Below are positions 1 to 9,769 of a DNA stretch of 64,000 nt, piece after piece; the stretch's first letter is position 1, and every line of letters starts with the position of its first letter. This DNA comes from Larix kaempferi. Lineage: Eukaryota > Streptophyta > Pinopsida > Pinales > Pinaceae. The translations under genes were made by a program, and so were the position numbers. The notes beneath the pieces were generated by a model. That model saw only the letters and a list, made by a program, of their open reading frames with translations, made no database searches and was not told the origin of the DNA. The stretch lies in assembly GCA_027924585.1 (NCBI GenBank), contig BSBM01000442.1, positions 6,572,001-6,636,000 on the forward strand, written 5' to 3'.

Positions 1-30
1 TTATGCAGGTGGATGCACCTTTTGTATTTA

Positions 31-459
31 CTACATGGTTGGATTGGTGTGCCAATCAAGAATGTTGTTGGCCATATGGTCTGCTACACTGTTGAGATTC
101 CTTGGGACATGTGTGAATGAAATGGATTCAAACTGTCGAACCATTTGTTTAGTGCGCAGGAATTTTCTGAAAAGACAGGGATTGCGTACCTGGTAATCAT
201 TGTTGAGCTGGGAAACAAGGAGCTGTGAGTCCAAGAAAATGTTAAGGTGACTTATGCTCATTTGGAGAGCAACGGCCAGGAGACTGGTCACGACATCGTA
301 TTCAGCTTGGTTGTTGGTGGTGGCACCTATGCACACTCCATCGATGTGGATCAACTCATGTGAAGGGGAATATATTAGCCAAGTTGCGGAGGTGAGATTG
401 GGGGACCAACGGCTTGCACCATCAGCGAAACCAACATAGCAAAGTGGAACAGGATCCAT
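31..459 (-). CDS. Second RNase H of element A, in a separate ORF downstream of integrase
   Basis: A 142-residue ORF starting at an ATG (457-459), uninterrupted. It is a complete RNase H fold by motif: Asp in FADGAS (about residue 13), Glu in NNQAEY (about 53), Asp in FLDSQLLV (about 77) and Asp in NSVADHMAN (about 127). All four metal-binding positions are present. The enzyme would degrade RNA in RNA-DNA hybrids during reverse transcription. It lies about 100 bases after the integrase stop, and the ATG is preceded by a pyrimidine-rich stretch ending CAG, like a 3' splice site. Element B has the same arrangement. A second RNase H is known in Tat elements. Its placement here as a last, free-standing ORF is what stands out. 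Confidence 0.85.
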   Translation of the reverse strand: MDPVPLCYVGFADGASRWSPNLTSATWLIYSPSHELIHIDGVCIGATTNNQAEYDVVTSLLAVALQMSISHLNIFLDSQLLVSQLNNDYQVRNPCLFRKFLRTKQMVRQFESISFTHVPRNLNSVADHMANNILDWHTNPTM

Positions 460-559
460 CTGTGGTCATGCAGGAAAAACAAATTTTTAGGTTTATGTAT
501 TTTTTGTAAAAAACAAAATAAGACCGTACAATTATGGACGGTGGTGTCCATCAGATTTT

Positions 560-1678
560 CTATGGGTAAAATCGCTTGAGGTACAACCCGTTGCGTGGGT
601 TGCGTAGGGGGTTGCCTTCTAAATCGGTCAGAATGTATGCCCCCTGTCCGAGGCAGGTATGTATAATGTATGGGCCTTGCCACATGGACACAAACTTTCC
701 TTTTCCGGTTTTTTCATGAGCTTGATCATAGGCGAGGACAAGGTCCCCTTCAGTAAAGGTTCTTGGGTGGACATGTTTGTCGTAACTCAGTTTGGATCGG
801 TTCTTGGCTGCTTCTATGGTTTGGAGGGCTGTGTGCCGATCTTCATCGGCTTGCTCCAAAAGTAGTAAGCGTTGCTCAATTGGGGAAGTGTCCGGTAGGA
901 GTTCAATGGCCATATGTAGGGATGGAATCTGGCACTCAATGGGGAGGATGGATTCGACACCGTGAACTAGATGGAAAAGGGTAAAACCGGTGGCGGTTTT
1001 GGTTGACGTGTGGTATGCCCATAGTGCCGGAAAGAGCATGTGATTCCAATTTGATTTGTGTTTGTCAACAATGCGTTGGAGGATGGTCTTCAAAATTTTG
1101 TTAATCGCTTCGACTTGGCCATTCCCTTGGGGGTAGTAGGTGGAGGAGAAATGGTGTTCAAATTTCAGTAGGGTTGATAATTCTCTCCAAACGGCATCTT
1201 CAAAGTGAGAGCCGTGGTCTGAGACGAGTTGCTTTGGCACTCCAAAATGAGCGATAACATGGTTGAGGAAAAAACGTGCTACGTTGTCAGCTTTGCAATT
1301 GTAAGTTGGCATGGCTTCCGCCCATTTGGTGAAATAATCTACAGCCACAATGATGTGTTTATGACCGCCGGATGACGTGGGATTGCAATCTAGGAAGTCG
1401 ATGGCCCATTTGTAGAATGGTCCGACAGTGACGACTGGATGAAGGGGGGCGGGTGGGGTTCTTGCCTTGGGGGAAAAAAGTTGGCAGTTTTGACAATGTT
1501 TGACTACGGTGATGCAATAAGTAAATAATGAGGGCCAAAAGTAACCTGCGTGGATGATCTTTTGGGTGGTGGCCATGCTGGAGAAATGGCCTCCGCAGGC
1601 ACCGCTATGGCAGTCATTAAGGACTTGTTCTGCTTCGTCTTGAGAAAGGCAACGTCATAAGATGGTATCGACGCCGCG
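560..1678 (-). pseudogene. Integrase region of element A pol
   Basis: Continues the pol frame. Near the start are the residues of an HHCC zinc-binding region (GGHFSSMATTQKII, then CQNC). The catalytic core has Asp in AIDFL/VAVDYF, Asp in VSDHGSHF and Glu in GNGQVEAINK, so the DDE triad looks intact. The C-terminal part has the usual YDKHV and GDLVLAYD segments and ends LYLKRFYP. Two TGA stops (1679-1681 and 1655-1657) cut it from the RT. In both places element B encodes Arg, so CGA-to-TGA changes are likely. From 1654 to 560 the frame is open. It would insert the cDNA into the host chromosome. Confidence 0.88.
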
Positions 1679-3253
1679 TCAATAAAGTACATCGCCTAAT
1701 AGGAGATATCGAGGGGCGTGGTGTCGTATACGACGGCATCCATCACGATCGATATTGGGTTGAAATTTTTGTGTGTGGAGGTAGATTAAGATGTCGCCGT
1801 ACCATGGGTCGTCAGAGGAAATGATGAAAATGTGGTCGTCAATGAGGTCCGTTTGGATAGCGGGTGATGACGAAGAGGATGGGAGATCTGTGATGAGTTG
1901 AGCGAGTGCTAGGGCCTTGGTGCTCTTTGGGGTTTTGAAATTTAGGTCGTATTCTTGCAAGATAATCACCCATTTAGCTACGTGGCCTTGAAGGAGGCGA
2001 CATGTCAAGAGGTAAACCATTGGATTGGAATTGGCTACAACCGTGGTGTGGCTGAGGAGAATGTAATGTCGCAGCTTTTGTACCGAAAAGACGACGGCGA
2101 GGGCCATATTCTCTTCATGTGGGTAGTGGAGGGGTGGGCCTAACAAGGTCTGGCTCACATAGTAGATGACATGCTCTTGGTGAGCAGTATCTTCTTGGAC
2201 ACGTACTCCAGATACGGCATATTCGGATGCTGAAACATAGAGGGTGAAATCTTTTGTGAAATCTGGAGGAGAGATCAACGGGGCATTCGTGAGTTCTCTC
2301 TTTAAGTCGGTGAAAGCTGATTCTGCTTGTTCGTCCCATATGAAATGGGTATGCAGACGTAGTAGTCGAAGGAAACCGTGGACCATCGTGGCATAGTCAG
2401 GGACAAAGCGACGGAGGAAGTTGGACCTCCCTTGAAGGCTTTGAAGTTGTCTTAATGTACGGGGTGACAATAAGTCTATAATGGCTTGGACTTTCAAGGG
2501 GTCTACATTGATGCCTTTTTCTAAAATGACAAACCCCAGTAGGCGACCTGCTGTAATGCAATAGACACACTTGAGTGGGTTCAAGCGGATGTTGTATTTT
2601 CGACAATGCAAGAAAACTTGTCGAAGGTCGTCTAAATGGTCAGACTGTTTCTTAGATCGAGTGGTGAGGTCGTCTAGATAAAATTTTATGATTCTATGTA
2701 GATCGTGGAAGCAATAAGTCATGGCGCATTGGAAAGTGGATCCAGCATTCTTGAGACCAAAAGGCATGACGCGATAGGCGAAGGTGCCCCATGGGGTAGT
2801 GAAAGTGGTCTTGTATTGATCTTCTTTACAGATTTTGATTTGGTTATATCCGGAGAAACCGTCCACAAAAGAAAGAACCTCATGCCCCACACATTCATCG
2901 ATTAGTTGGTCAATGAATGGTGTGGGGAAGTTGTCTTTGGGACAAGCAAGGTTGAGGTCTCGGAAATCAGCACAAACGTGTATGGTTCCCACTTTCTTGT
3001 TTACTGGCACTAGGTTTGAAACCCAGGTGGTGTAGGCAATAGGATATATGAATCCTACTTTTTGGAGTTTCTCAATCTCAGCCTTAACAGTTGGGAGCTT
3101 AGACAGGTGAATTGGGCATTGTTTCTGTCGGACAGGAGGCACATTGGGCCAAGTGTCGATGTGATGTTCCACAATGTTAGGATCGAGGCCAGGCATCTCA
3201 GTGTAAGACCAGGCGAAGACATCACGAAACTCTTGGAAGAGTTTCTTATATGC
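1679..3253 (-). pseudogene. Reverse transcriptase plus degenerate RNase H of element A
   Basis: An open frame of about 505 residues from Met at 3196, readable further upstream to the TAG at 3254. RT motifs are clear: ADFRDLN, PTPFIDQL, FSGYNQI, MPFGLKNAGSTFQ and the active site YLDD. The attached RNase H begins near FTLYVSAS, where the usual catalytic Asp (DAS) is Ser. It continues with HYPHEENMALAVVFSVQKLRHY, typical of Ty3 elements. RT should be functional by motif while this RNase H should not. That makes sense only with the extra RNase H at 31-459. The stop at 1679 separates it from integrase. Confidence 0.92.
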
Positions 3254-4354
3254 CTAAGTCTCCGCTTGAGTGCATGATGTGCCTAGCGACATGAGATCAG
3301 GTTTTCCAGGTGTGGTGGAAATGTCAATTTGTATAATAGGGGAAATGTTGGACATATTCCCCTCTTCGAAGGCATCTGGTGCTGGGATGGGGTCTTTGAA
3401 CCAATCAACCTTAGTTGGTAGAAAATCTTTTGATTCGACTGATAGTTGGTTTTTCGTGGTGGATGTAAACGCCTCAGGGAGGAAGTATGATCGATGGTGC
3501 ATATCGTCCCAAGGGTAGTCCGGTGCAGTGAGTGTTTCTAGAATTTTCTCATCAGTACAAAAGTAATCAGACCATAAATCAACTGGTTCAGGTTTGTATG
3601 TGGTTGAAATCATATAGATGGTATTGATTTCTTTAGAAGAAGATGATTTCGGAGGGTAGATCTCCTCGATGAGGGGAGGAGATATCTCTAAGTCAGCATT
3701 GTTCATCTCGTATAAAGTTTCTCTATAATCTGGGAGATCAGGGCAGTGGTGTAAATAATGGCCATAAATGCCGCATATCACACAAGGGTGGTTAGTGCGA
3801 AGCGTTTTGTCATGAGGTTGAGGAGGTGGCTCAAGTCTTATCACTGAAATTCCGGTGTCGTCATCCAACATATTCATGTGTTCTTGGAGTGCAGGTAATT
3901 GTGGACATTGATGAGTGGCATGGCCTACGTCGTCACACAACGAGCACTTAGGGGGAATGCGAATAGTTGGGGGGTTCTTGGCTACCTTGGGGGTTGCTGG
4001 GGGGGTGCGAGTTATGGGTCCAGTGTTATAAGTTTGTGGGCCTCTGCCCCTTGTGTTGCATAACGAAGGTGGGGCATTTCTAGACGTTGATGCCGTAGTC
4101 ACTATTGGGGGTGGTCTGTTTTGCAGATGAGTGACAGGAGGGAGTGGGTGGTTGGTAGTAGGGATAGATTGTACCTGTTGTAAAATAACAGTCGGAGTCG
4201 GCGGGGGGCTCGGAGCAGATAAGTACCATACAGGTAACCCTAATTTTAAACCAGGAAGGTTGAGTGTAGCCATTATTGGCGAACTGACAACTCCAGAAAA
4301 TGGGAACAAGAATGGGATAGTATGAATTGGCGTTGTTCCGATATGAGTAGTCAC
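3254..4354 (-). pseudogene. Pol linker of element A carrying two CCHC zinc knuckles
   Basis: About 366 residues in the same frame as RT, ending in TAG at 3254-3256 where CAG is expected. Beyond the stop the reading AYKKLFQEFRDVFAW leads into RT. The N-terminal part is Pro/Thr-rich and contains MATLNLPGLK, resembling MASLNLPDLA of gag. Two C-X2-C-X4-H-X4-C knuckles follow: CSLCDDVGHATHQC (near 3930) and CVICGIYGHYLHHC (near 3760). The second, with its flank LRTNHPC, nearly repeats the gag knuckle of the same element. The equivalent part of element B has no knuckle. The segment therefore looks like gag sequence copied between protease and RT. Zinc knuckles bind nucleic acid; the role here is unknown. 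Confidence 0.75.
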
Positions 4355-4364
4355 TGGTGGGTGT

Positions 4365-5106
4365 TTGTGGTAGTGACGAGGGCTGCTGTGTGGTGTGCGA
4401 CAGGGTGCACAAATCGGATGTTTTTGTTATCGGTAAAGCTGGTGGGATCGATGGAAATGTGGAAGTCATAGGTGACTCGGTGTAGATTCCAGGACCAATT
4501 GATGAGACAAATGATGTCGGTGCAGTTTGAACGGTTTGTTCAATCATTGATAGCACATTTTGAGGGGCTGCGGGGGCGTTAGGATCATAATATGTGAGTT
4601 GATCAATCTTGATAACGCGTCCTTCATGTGGGAACATCATGAGGCGGAACACAAATGAAGCGATGGCTTTCATTTTGTACATATAGCTACGTCCAAGAAG
4701 GAGGTTGTAGTCGAGCTGGGCATTGATCACTTCGATGTCGATGAGAACTAATTTGCCGCCTAGTTCTACGGGTACGTTCGCTAAGAGGCCTTGTGGTTGA
4801 GCTGAGTGCCCGTCGTAAGCTCATAATGCTGTGGTGGATGGTTGTAAAGTGGGGGAGCCAAGTTTCTGCCACACAAGAGTGGACATAACGCAGGTTGAAG
4901 CTCCTTCATCGATGCACAACAAGGTTTCGAATGTTTACGAATACTTGGAAGGCCAAATTTGATGGCAATAGAGGTTCGGCTTGGTCTAAGTCGAAAGCCA
5001 TCATATGTGTATCGTTAGGGTCTACTCCTCCGATGGCAGATAGTAGTAGTTTTCGTTGTGCAGGGCATGTTTTCAATACCTCTAAAGTAGACATAGCAGC
5101 GAGGGA
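4365..5106 (-). pseudogene. Aspartic protease region of element A
   Basis: Starts with MSTLEVLKTCPAQRK (5094) in the gag frame and runs to about 4925, where the frame shifts. In the new frame IDEGAS (4898-4912) is the Asp-containing active-site motif, followed by VMSTLVWQKLGSP and, near 4700, LDYNLLLGRSY, the conserved end of Ty3 proteases. A TGA at 4821-4823 stands where Arg (CGA) would fit. A second frame change lies between about 4350 and 4080, before the pol linker. The protease would cut the Gag-Pol polyprotein. The catalytic Asp is kept here, unlike in element B. Confidence 0.75.
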
Positions 5107-7041
5107 TTATGCTAAATCTTCCACGACGTTATAATTGGATGCTGCGCGAGCATTAGGATTGTTTTTAATCCTTCGCAAAGGGATGCGAGGGATTTTAGGT
5201 CCTCCGTCCAACGGCATATTTGGTATGCGTAGTGGTTGATCTGATGGAAGGGAGGTGGATGCATCAGTGGGAGGAGTTTCTGGGAGTGGGCCGTACTGAT
5301 TCCTGTGAGTCTGGAGGTTGATGTCATTGGATGACATCATTAATAAATGGTGTGTTCCTGAATCCATATGCTGATAATCAGTTGCGGCATAGGTGATTTG
5401 TTGCTGAGGTGCAACAGATCCTTGTGGGGGATCCATTAGGCGAGCATTTACTACTCCCTGGTTTGGCAATGGGTTTTGCAATATCATGGGTTGCGGTTGA
5501 TTAAGTGGAGCTAGCTGTCCAGCGTGGCCCTGGCATTGGGCATCGTCAGCCCAAAGCTTACGTGCTTTCTCTAAATGGGGGCAGTTGTGAGTGTAGTGGC
5601 CATAGACTCCACATATAGAACATGGATGGTTTGTTCTCAAGTTATTGTTTTTTGCCTGCTTGGGATGACGATCAGGATTCTGGTTAGGGGGAGAAACGTT
5701 GTTATTATTTGGAGGATTGGGTTGTGGTGGACCTTGATTATGTTGTTGGTTGTTACCGCGATTACGTCCTCTTCCGCGGTTTTGTTGTCCACCTTGGTTG
5801 CGTTGGTTGTTTTGGTGTTGGGGCTGATTATGTTGTGTGTACACTTGCCCTTGAGTAGTGGGAGGATTTTGGGGTGCCGCAGGTGCTGGAGTAGGTTGCG
5901 GTGGATAATAAGCTGGTGGGGTTGGAGGAGGTCCAGTTGCCTGCTGGGGTTGTTGGTAACCCTGAGCTATTGGAAATGTTGGGTTAGCTGGTGTAGCTTG
6001 TTGGGGGTAATACATTGGTTGGGCCGGTAAGTGAATTGGGTTCTGGGTGGCCAGTTGGTTATAGTATGTGGGTGGTACATATGTCGATGGCACTTTCCCG
6101 TAGCAATGTGGTGGACAAGGGGGTCCATGAGTGTGATGAGTCTGATTCGTTGGAGTGTACGAAGTCGTCGCTCCAGAATTAGATGTAGCCCTAGAGAGGT
6201 ATGGGGCATTTATGGTGCTCACCATGCTAAAAGGTTTATTTTGTTCCGTGACTTGGCCGATAATACCATCAGCGGCATGTGATTCCCGCGGAGCGTCACT
6301 GCGTGAAGAATCGCCTCATGGGGCATCTGGTATGATGGTGTAGAGATAGCCTGACTGGGCATAAATCAGGTCAAACTGTTGAGCTTTTAAGATAGCTTCT
6401 TCTTTTGACTGGGGTCGTTCGGAAGCTACATCTTTGGCTATGAGGGGTAGGAGTGATTTGAGAAACCAATCCAAAAATATATGGTCGTCCAATTTTATTT
6501 TGCAAAGGCTACAACGCTTGCGCCACTCATGGATATGGTCGGTGATGTGGGTAGCTTTGTTTTGTTTGCAAGAAAATAGTATTTCAAATCCTGCATCATA
6601 GCGTACAGGTAGCTGAAAAAACTGAAGGAAAGTGGAGGCAAGGGACGTAAATGTATGGTGGGTCCCATGTGGTTGTTCAATGTACCACTTGGCTGCAGAG
6701 CCAGTGAACGTTCGTTGCAACAGTCTTAGTCTAATGGAGTCATCCACTATGGAGTTAGATGAACACCATAGGTGAAATGACATTATGTGGTTTTGGGGAT
6801 CTTCCCCAGGTTTTCCTTCAAACTTGGGGATGTCTGAGGGGAGCTTTGTAGGCATGGGTGGCCATGTAGGGTTGTGCCTGATAGGATCGTTGGTTAACCT
6901 GGCTAGGTCTGGTAAGTTCAGACTAGCCATGTATGGTAAACTAGCAGATGGGTGTGGCGCAGTGACTGGGACATAACTGTTAATGGTGGCATTATGTAGT
7001 GGTCCAGTAACCAAGCTTGTGCAATGGGCACCTATCAACAA
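5107..7041 (-). pseudogene. Gag of element A
   Basis: One frame from Met 7041 with a TGA at 6316-6318 (Arg in element B) and a TAA at 5107-5109 (Gln in element B). The first part is a retrotransposon Gag capsid domain: FEGKPGEDPQNHIMSFHLWC, LRLLQRTFTGSAAKWYIE, then ITDHIHEWRKRC. A long Pro/Gln/Asn-rich stretch follows (about 6030-5700), then one zinc knuckle CSICGVYGHYTHNC (near 5590). It would package element RNA. Relatives in the window are the gag of B and the split gag of C. Compared with C it lacks a long leader in front. Confidence 0.85.
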
Positions 7042-7673
7042 TGTGATAGCAGTTTCAATATAGGAAGCAAAAACGATTATGAATTAAATCTAAATCTAAA
7101 CTAACATGTGCATATAACAAATAAATCTAAAAACGATTCATAGAAAGAACAAGAAATAAAAGAATGTTTTGTATTATCATACCTCAAATGGTGAGGATTT
7201 GTGGTGTTGAGCAGCTCCAAGGGTGAGATGCTCCAGGCTCCAATGGTCTCTTCTCCAAGATTGCTACAATGGTCAAGAACTCATGAGATATTTTGACAGC
7301 ATGAGGATAGGATGATGGATGGATGGAAAGTGAGGAGCCCCTACCACCTTTTTATAGTTTTTGGTGGTGGGGAATACCATTATGGTTTTGAGGAAACCAA
7401 TGGTATTGACCAACATGGTTTAGGTACCTTTTTCCCTCTTTTTTCCTTTTTTGAATATTTTGAATATTTTTATTCCCTTTTAATATTTTTGGGAATTCTG
7501 GACCCTTTTTGAGGGTTTTTTGAGGAAAAATATACATTTTGAGGGGGAAAAGGGGTGTATTATGGTCTTTTGGTGACCTTTTGATGGCTTTAGAGGCTCA
7601 AATGGTGGAAAAGTGGACAAATGGGTCATGTGAAAAAGGAAATGAGCTAGTGAGCACTTTTTGGGTGTTAACA
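7042..7673 (-). repeat. Probable 5' LTR of element A
   Basis: A non-coding block between gag of A and gag remains of C. On the minus strand it would begin TGTTAACACCC at 7673, close to TGTTACACCC at the start of the LTR of B. A TATA box (CTATAAAAAGG) lies near 7339-7349, about 330 bases in. The inner end near 7042 is uncertain. The primer-binding sequence found beside the LTRs of B and C is not seen here, and there is almost no leader before gag. No second copy is in the window for comparison. Confidence 0.45.
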
Positions 7674-7769
7674 GATGGCGTCAATGAAAATCATAAGAAG
7701 ATGCTAGGAAAAAGGGTGATGGGGATGACCAAAAGTCGATGGTAGATATGGATAAGGTGTTGTAGGTTG

Positions 7770-9095
7770 TGTTGTGATCACTCCTTGCAATGAGAATGGG
7801 TTTTGCAGAACCATCAGTTGCAATTGGGTCATATGAGGAGGAGGTGGATTAGGTTTCCCTTGTGGGGCATGAACCGATTAACATTGGTTGGTCTCATTCC
7901 ACAACTAGCGAGCCTTATCCAAATGAGTACAATTATGGGTATAGTGACTATAAAAACCACAAAAGGAACACAGATGGTTAGTATGTAACTAAGGAGTCTT
8001 ACCTTGCTTGGTAGGTTTATTGGGATCCCCATTTTTGGGGTTAGGATTGCGTCTAGTGTTGTCATGAGAGTTGGGGGATTGGCCTCCACCTTCCTAGAAT
8101 TGGTTATTTCCTTTATTCTTCCCCTTATTCTTCTTCTTGAAGGTGCTCGACTGCACTTGTTGGTTATGGGAGCAGGATGGGCAGGCATGCTATGCTGAGC
8201 GTATGCTTTCCCATTAGGAAAATGAGGAGTCATAAGGTGTGGCTGCAATGGAGGGGTTTGATGTGGGAAATGAAAGGTATAATAAGGGTTCATGGTTGTA
8301 GGAGACACATAGCTGGTAGAATCATCACCACACATAGAAACATTACATAAAGGGTCCATGAACACAGGAGGGCATAAGCAAATCCAAGTAGGAGGTACTT
8401 GTTCCTTCATAGGAGGATGAGGGAGAGGGATCATAGGGTAGTATGATGCAAGTGTAGGGCCCTAATGATGTCGCTCAACACTCATATGAGTAACCACTCG
8501 TAGGGGTAGGGTATGAAGGGTATGGATTTGGATGAGATGTGATAGAACCAATAATGCCATTCGTAGAATGAGATGACCCTAGAGGATCATTCTAGGTGGA
8601 GTTACATTGAGGGGCATCATGAATGATTGTATATAGGTAACCAAATTGTGTGTAAATAAAATCGTACTATTTTTTAGCCTTGATGACATCTTCCTCTTCA
8701 GTTTGTGGGTGTTTTGAGACCATGTCTTTAGCTATAGTGGGGAGGAGGGATTTAACGAACCAGTCTAAGAATATATGACCATCAAGCTTGATCTTACAAA
8801 GAATATTGCATTAACACCACTCATGTATATGATTGCTAATATGGGTAGATGAGGTTTGACGACATGACAAATACAAGATCTCAACTTCCTCGTCATAACA
8901 TACAAGTAACTAGAAAAACATTAAGAAGGTGAAGGATAGGGATACAAAATTGGGGTGTACCCCATGGGGTTGCTCGATGTACCAATTGGAAGTGGTTCCA
9001 GTCAAGGTCCTCTCAAACAAATGTAACCAAATGGATGATGCTATTGGAAGAGCACCACAAATGGAAATACATAATATGGTTCTGGAGGTCCTTGT
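7770..9095 (-). pseudogene. Gag of relic C, C-terminal part
   Basis: Frameshifted and stop-ridden. On the minus strand a zinc knuckle CSFCGFYSHYTHNC followed by THLDKAR can be read near 7915-7970, matching the gag knuckle of element A. The Pro-rich region before it (about 8000-8430) and the capsid segment (about 8640-9095: wording like HxWC, WYIE, HIHEW in broken frames) also match A in order. It ends at 9095, where the copia LTR begins. It is too decayed to code for a protein. Confidence 0.7.
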
Positions 9096-9757
9096 TGTTG
9101 ATGTATATGTAACTTCGGAATGTATTTCACCTATGTATATTGTACTCCTATAGATATGTTATTATTCCTCTATACGGAAGTGTTTGTATTCCTATAGAGA
9201 TGTTATTATTCCTCTATACGGAAGTGTCATCATTTATATTGTAAGTTTTGTAACTTATACTTGATGGGTTATTAGACCACCTTGTTGGGGTCGGCCCTGT
9301 ATAAGTCATGTGGGTTAAAGGGTTATTAGACCACCCTATTGGGGGTCGGACCTATCAGCATTATATTATGTGGTTCAACATTATATTATTTGTTTAAGTT
9401 AAGGCCGACCTAGTAAAGGTTATTAGGCAAGTCAAGTCAAGTATAAATAGAGTGTGGGAGGCACTCTATTTTATCATTCACTTTCTCACTCATACACTCA
9501 TTGGAGAGTGGCGCACTTGTGGAGGAGGAGAAGCTGCTGCTAGGAGGACTATCTCATGTACTTGGGTTGTATCATTGCTCTATCTATCTCCGAGGAAGTT
9601 GCAGGGTTTTTCACCTTCTTGGTTTTCCCCGGTGAAACTCTGTGTCTCCTGTGTGCATGCATTATTGTGTCCATGATCGATATGCTGTAGATATGCTATA
9701 CATGTTATTATCTCAGTTAAGATCCTAGATCAGATTGAAATTTCTGAAAAACTAACA
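9096..9757 (+). repeat. 5' LTR of copia element D
   Basis: 662 bp, TG...CA ends. TATA box TATAAATAG at 9442-9450. Two internal direct repeats are visible: a unit of about 37 bases (CCTATAGA..., CTCTATACGGAAGTGT) near 9147-9230, and a TTATTAGACCACC...GTCGG unit near 9268-9350. A 20-bp extra segment near 9370-9400, a local duplication of CATTATATTAT..., is absent from the right LTR. Confidence 0.93.
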
Positions 9758-9769
9758 TGGTATCAGAGC
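9758..9769 (+). promoter_or_regulatory. Primer-binding site of copia element D
   Basis: TGGTATCAGAGC directly follows the left LTR. It is the common plant copia primer-binding site, complementary to the 3' end of initiator methionine tRNA. Confidence 0.95.

Larger units (their letters stand above)
1..7673 (-). mobile_element. Ty3/gypsy (Tat-like) LTR retrotransposon A, 3' end beyond the window
   Basis: Read on the minus strand, the order is LTR-like block, gag, aspartic protease, a linker with two zinc knuckles, reverse transcriptase, RNase H, integrase, then a separate RNase H ORF. Its 3' LTR would lie left of position 1. The order RT-RNase H-integrase is that of Ty3/gypsy. Loss of the first catalytic Asp in the RT-linked RNase H plus a second RNase H points to the Tat branch. 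Pol is one frame from 4354 to 560 broken by three stops (3254, 1679, 1655), so decay is modest. It abuts the remains of element C on the right. No target duplication can be tested because one end is missing. Confidence 0.88.

Noticed and set aside
5575-6030. Plus-strand ORF of 151 residues rich in Val, Leu and Trp
   Set aside because: It is the reverse complement of the Pro/Gln/Asn-rich part of gag A; the hydrophobic look comes from complementing CCN, CAA and AAC codons.
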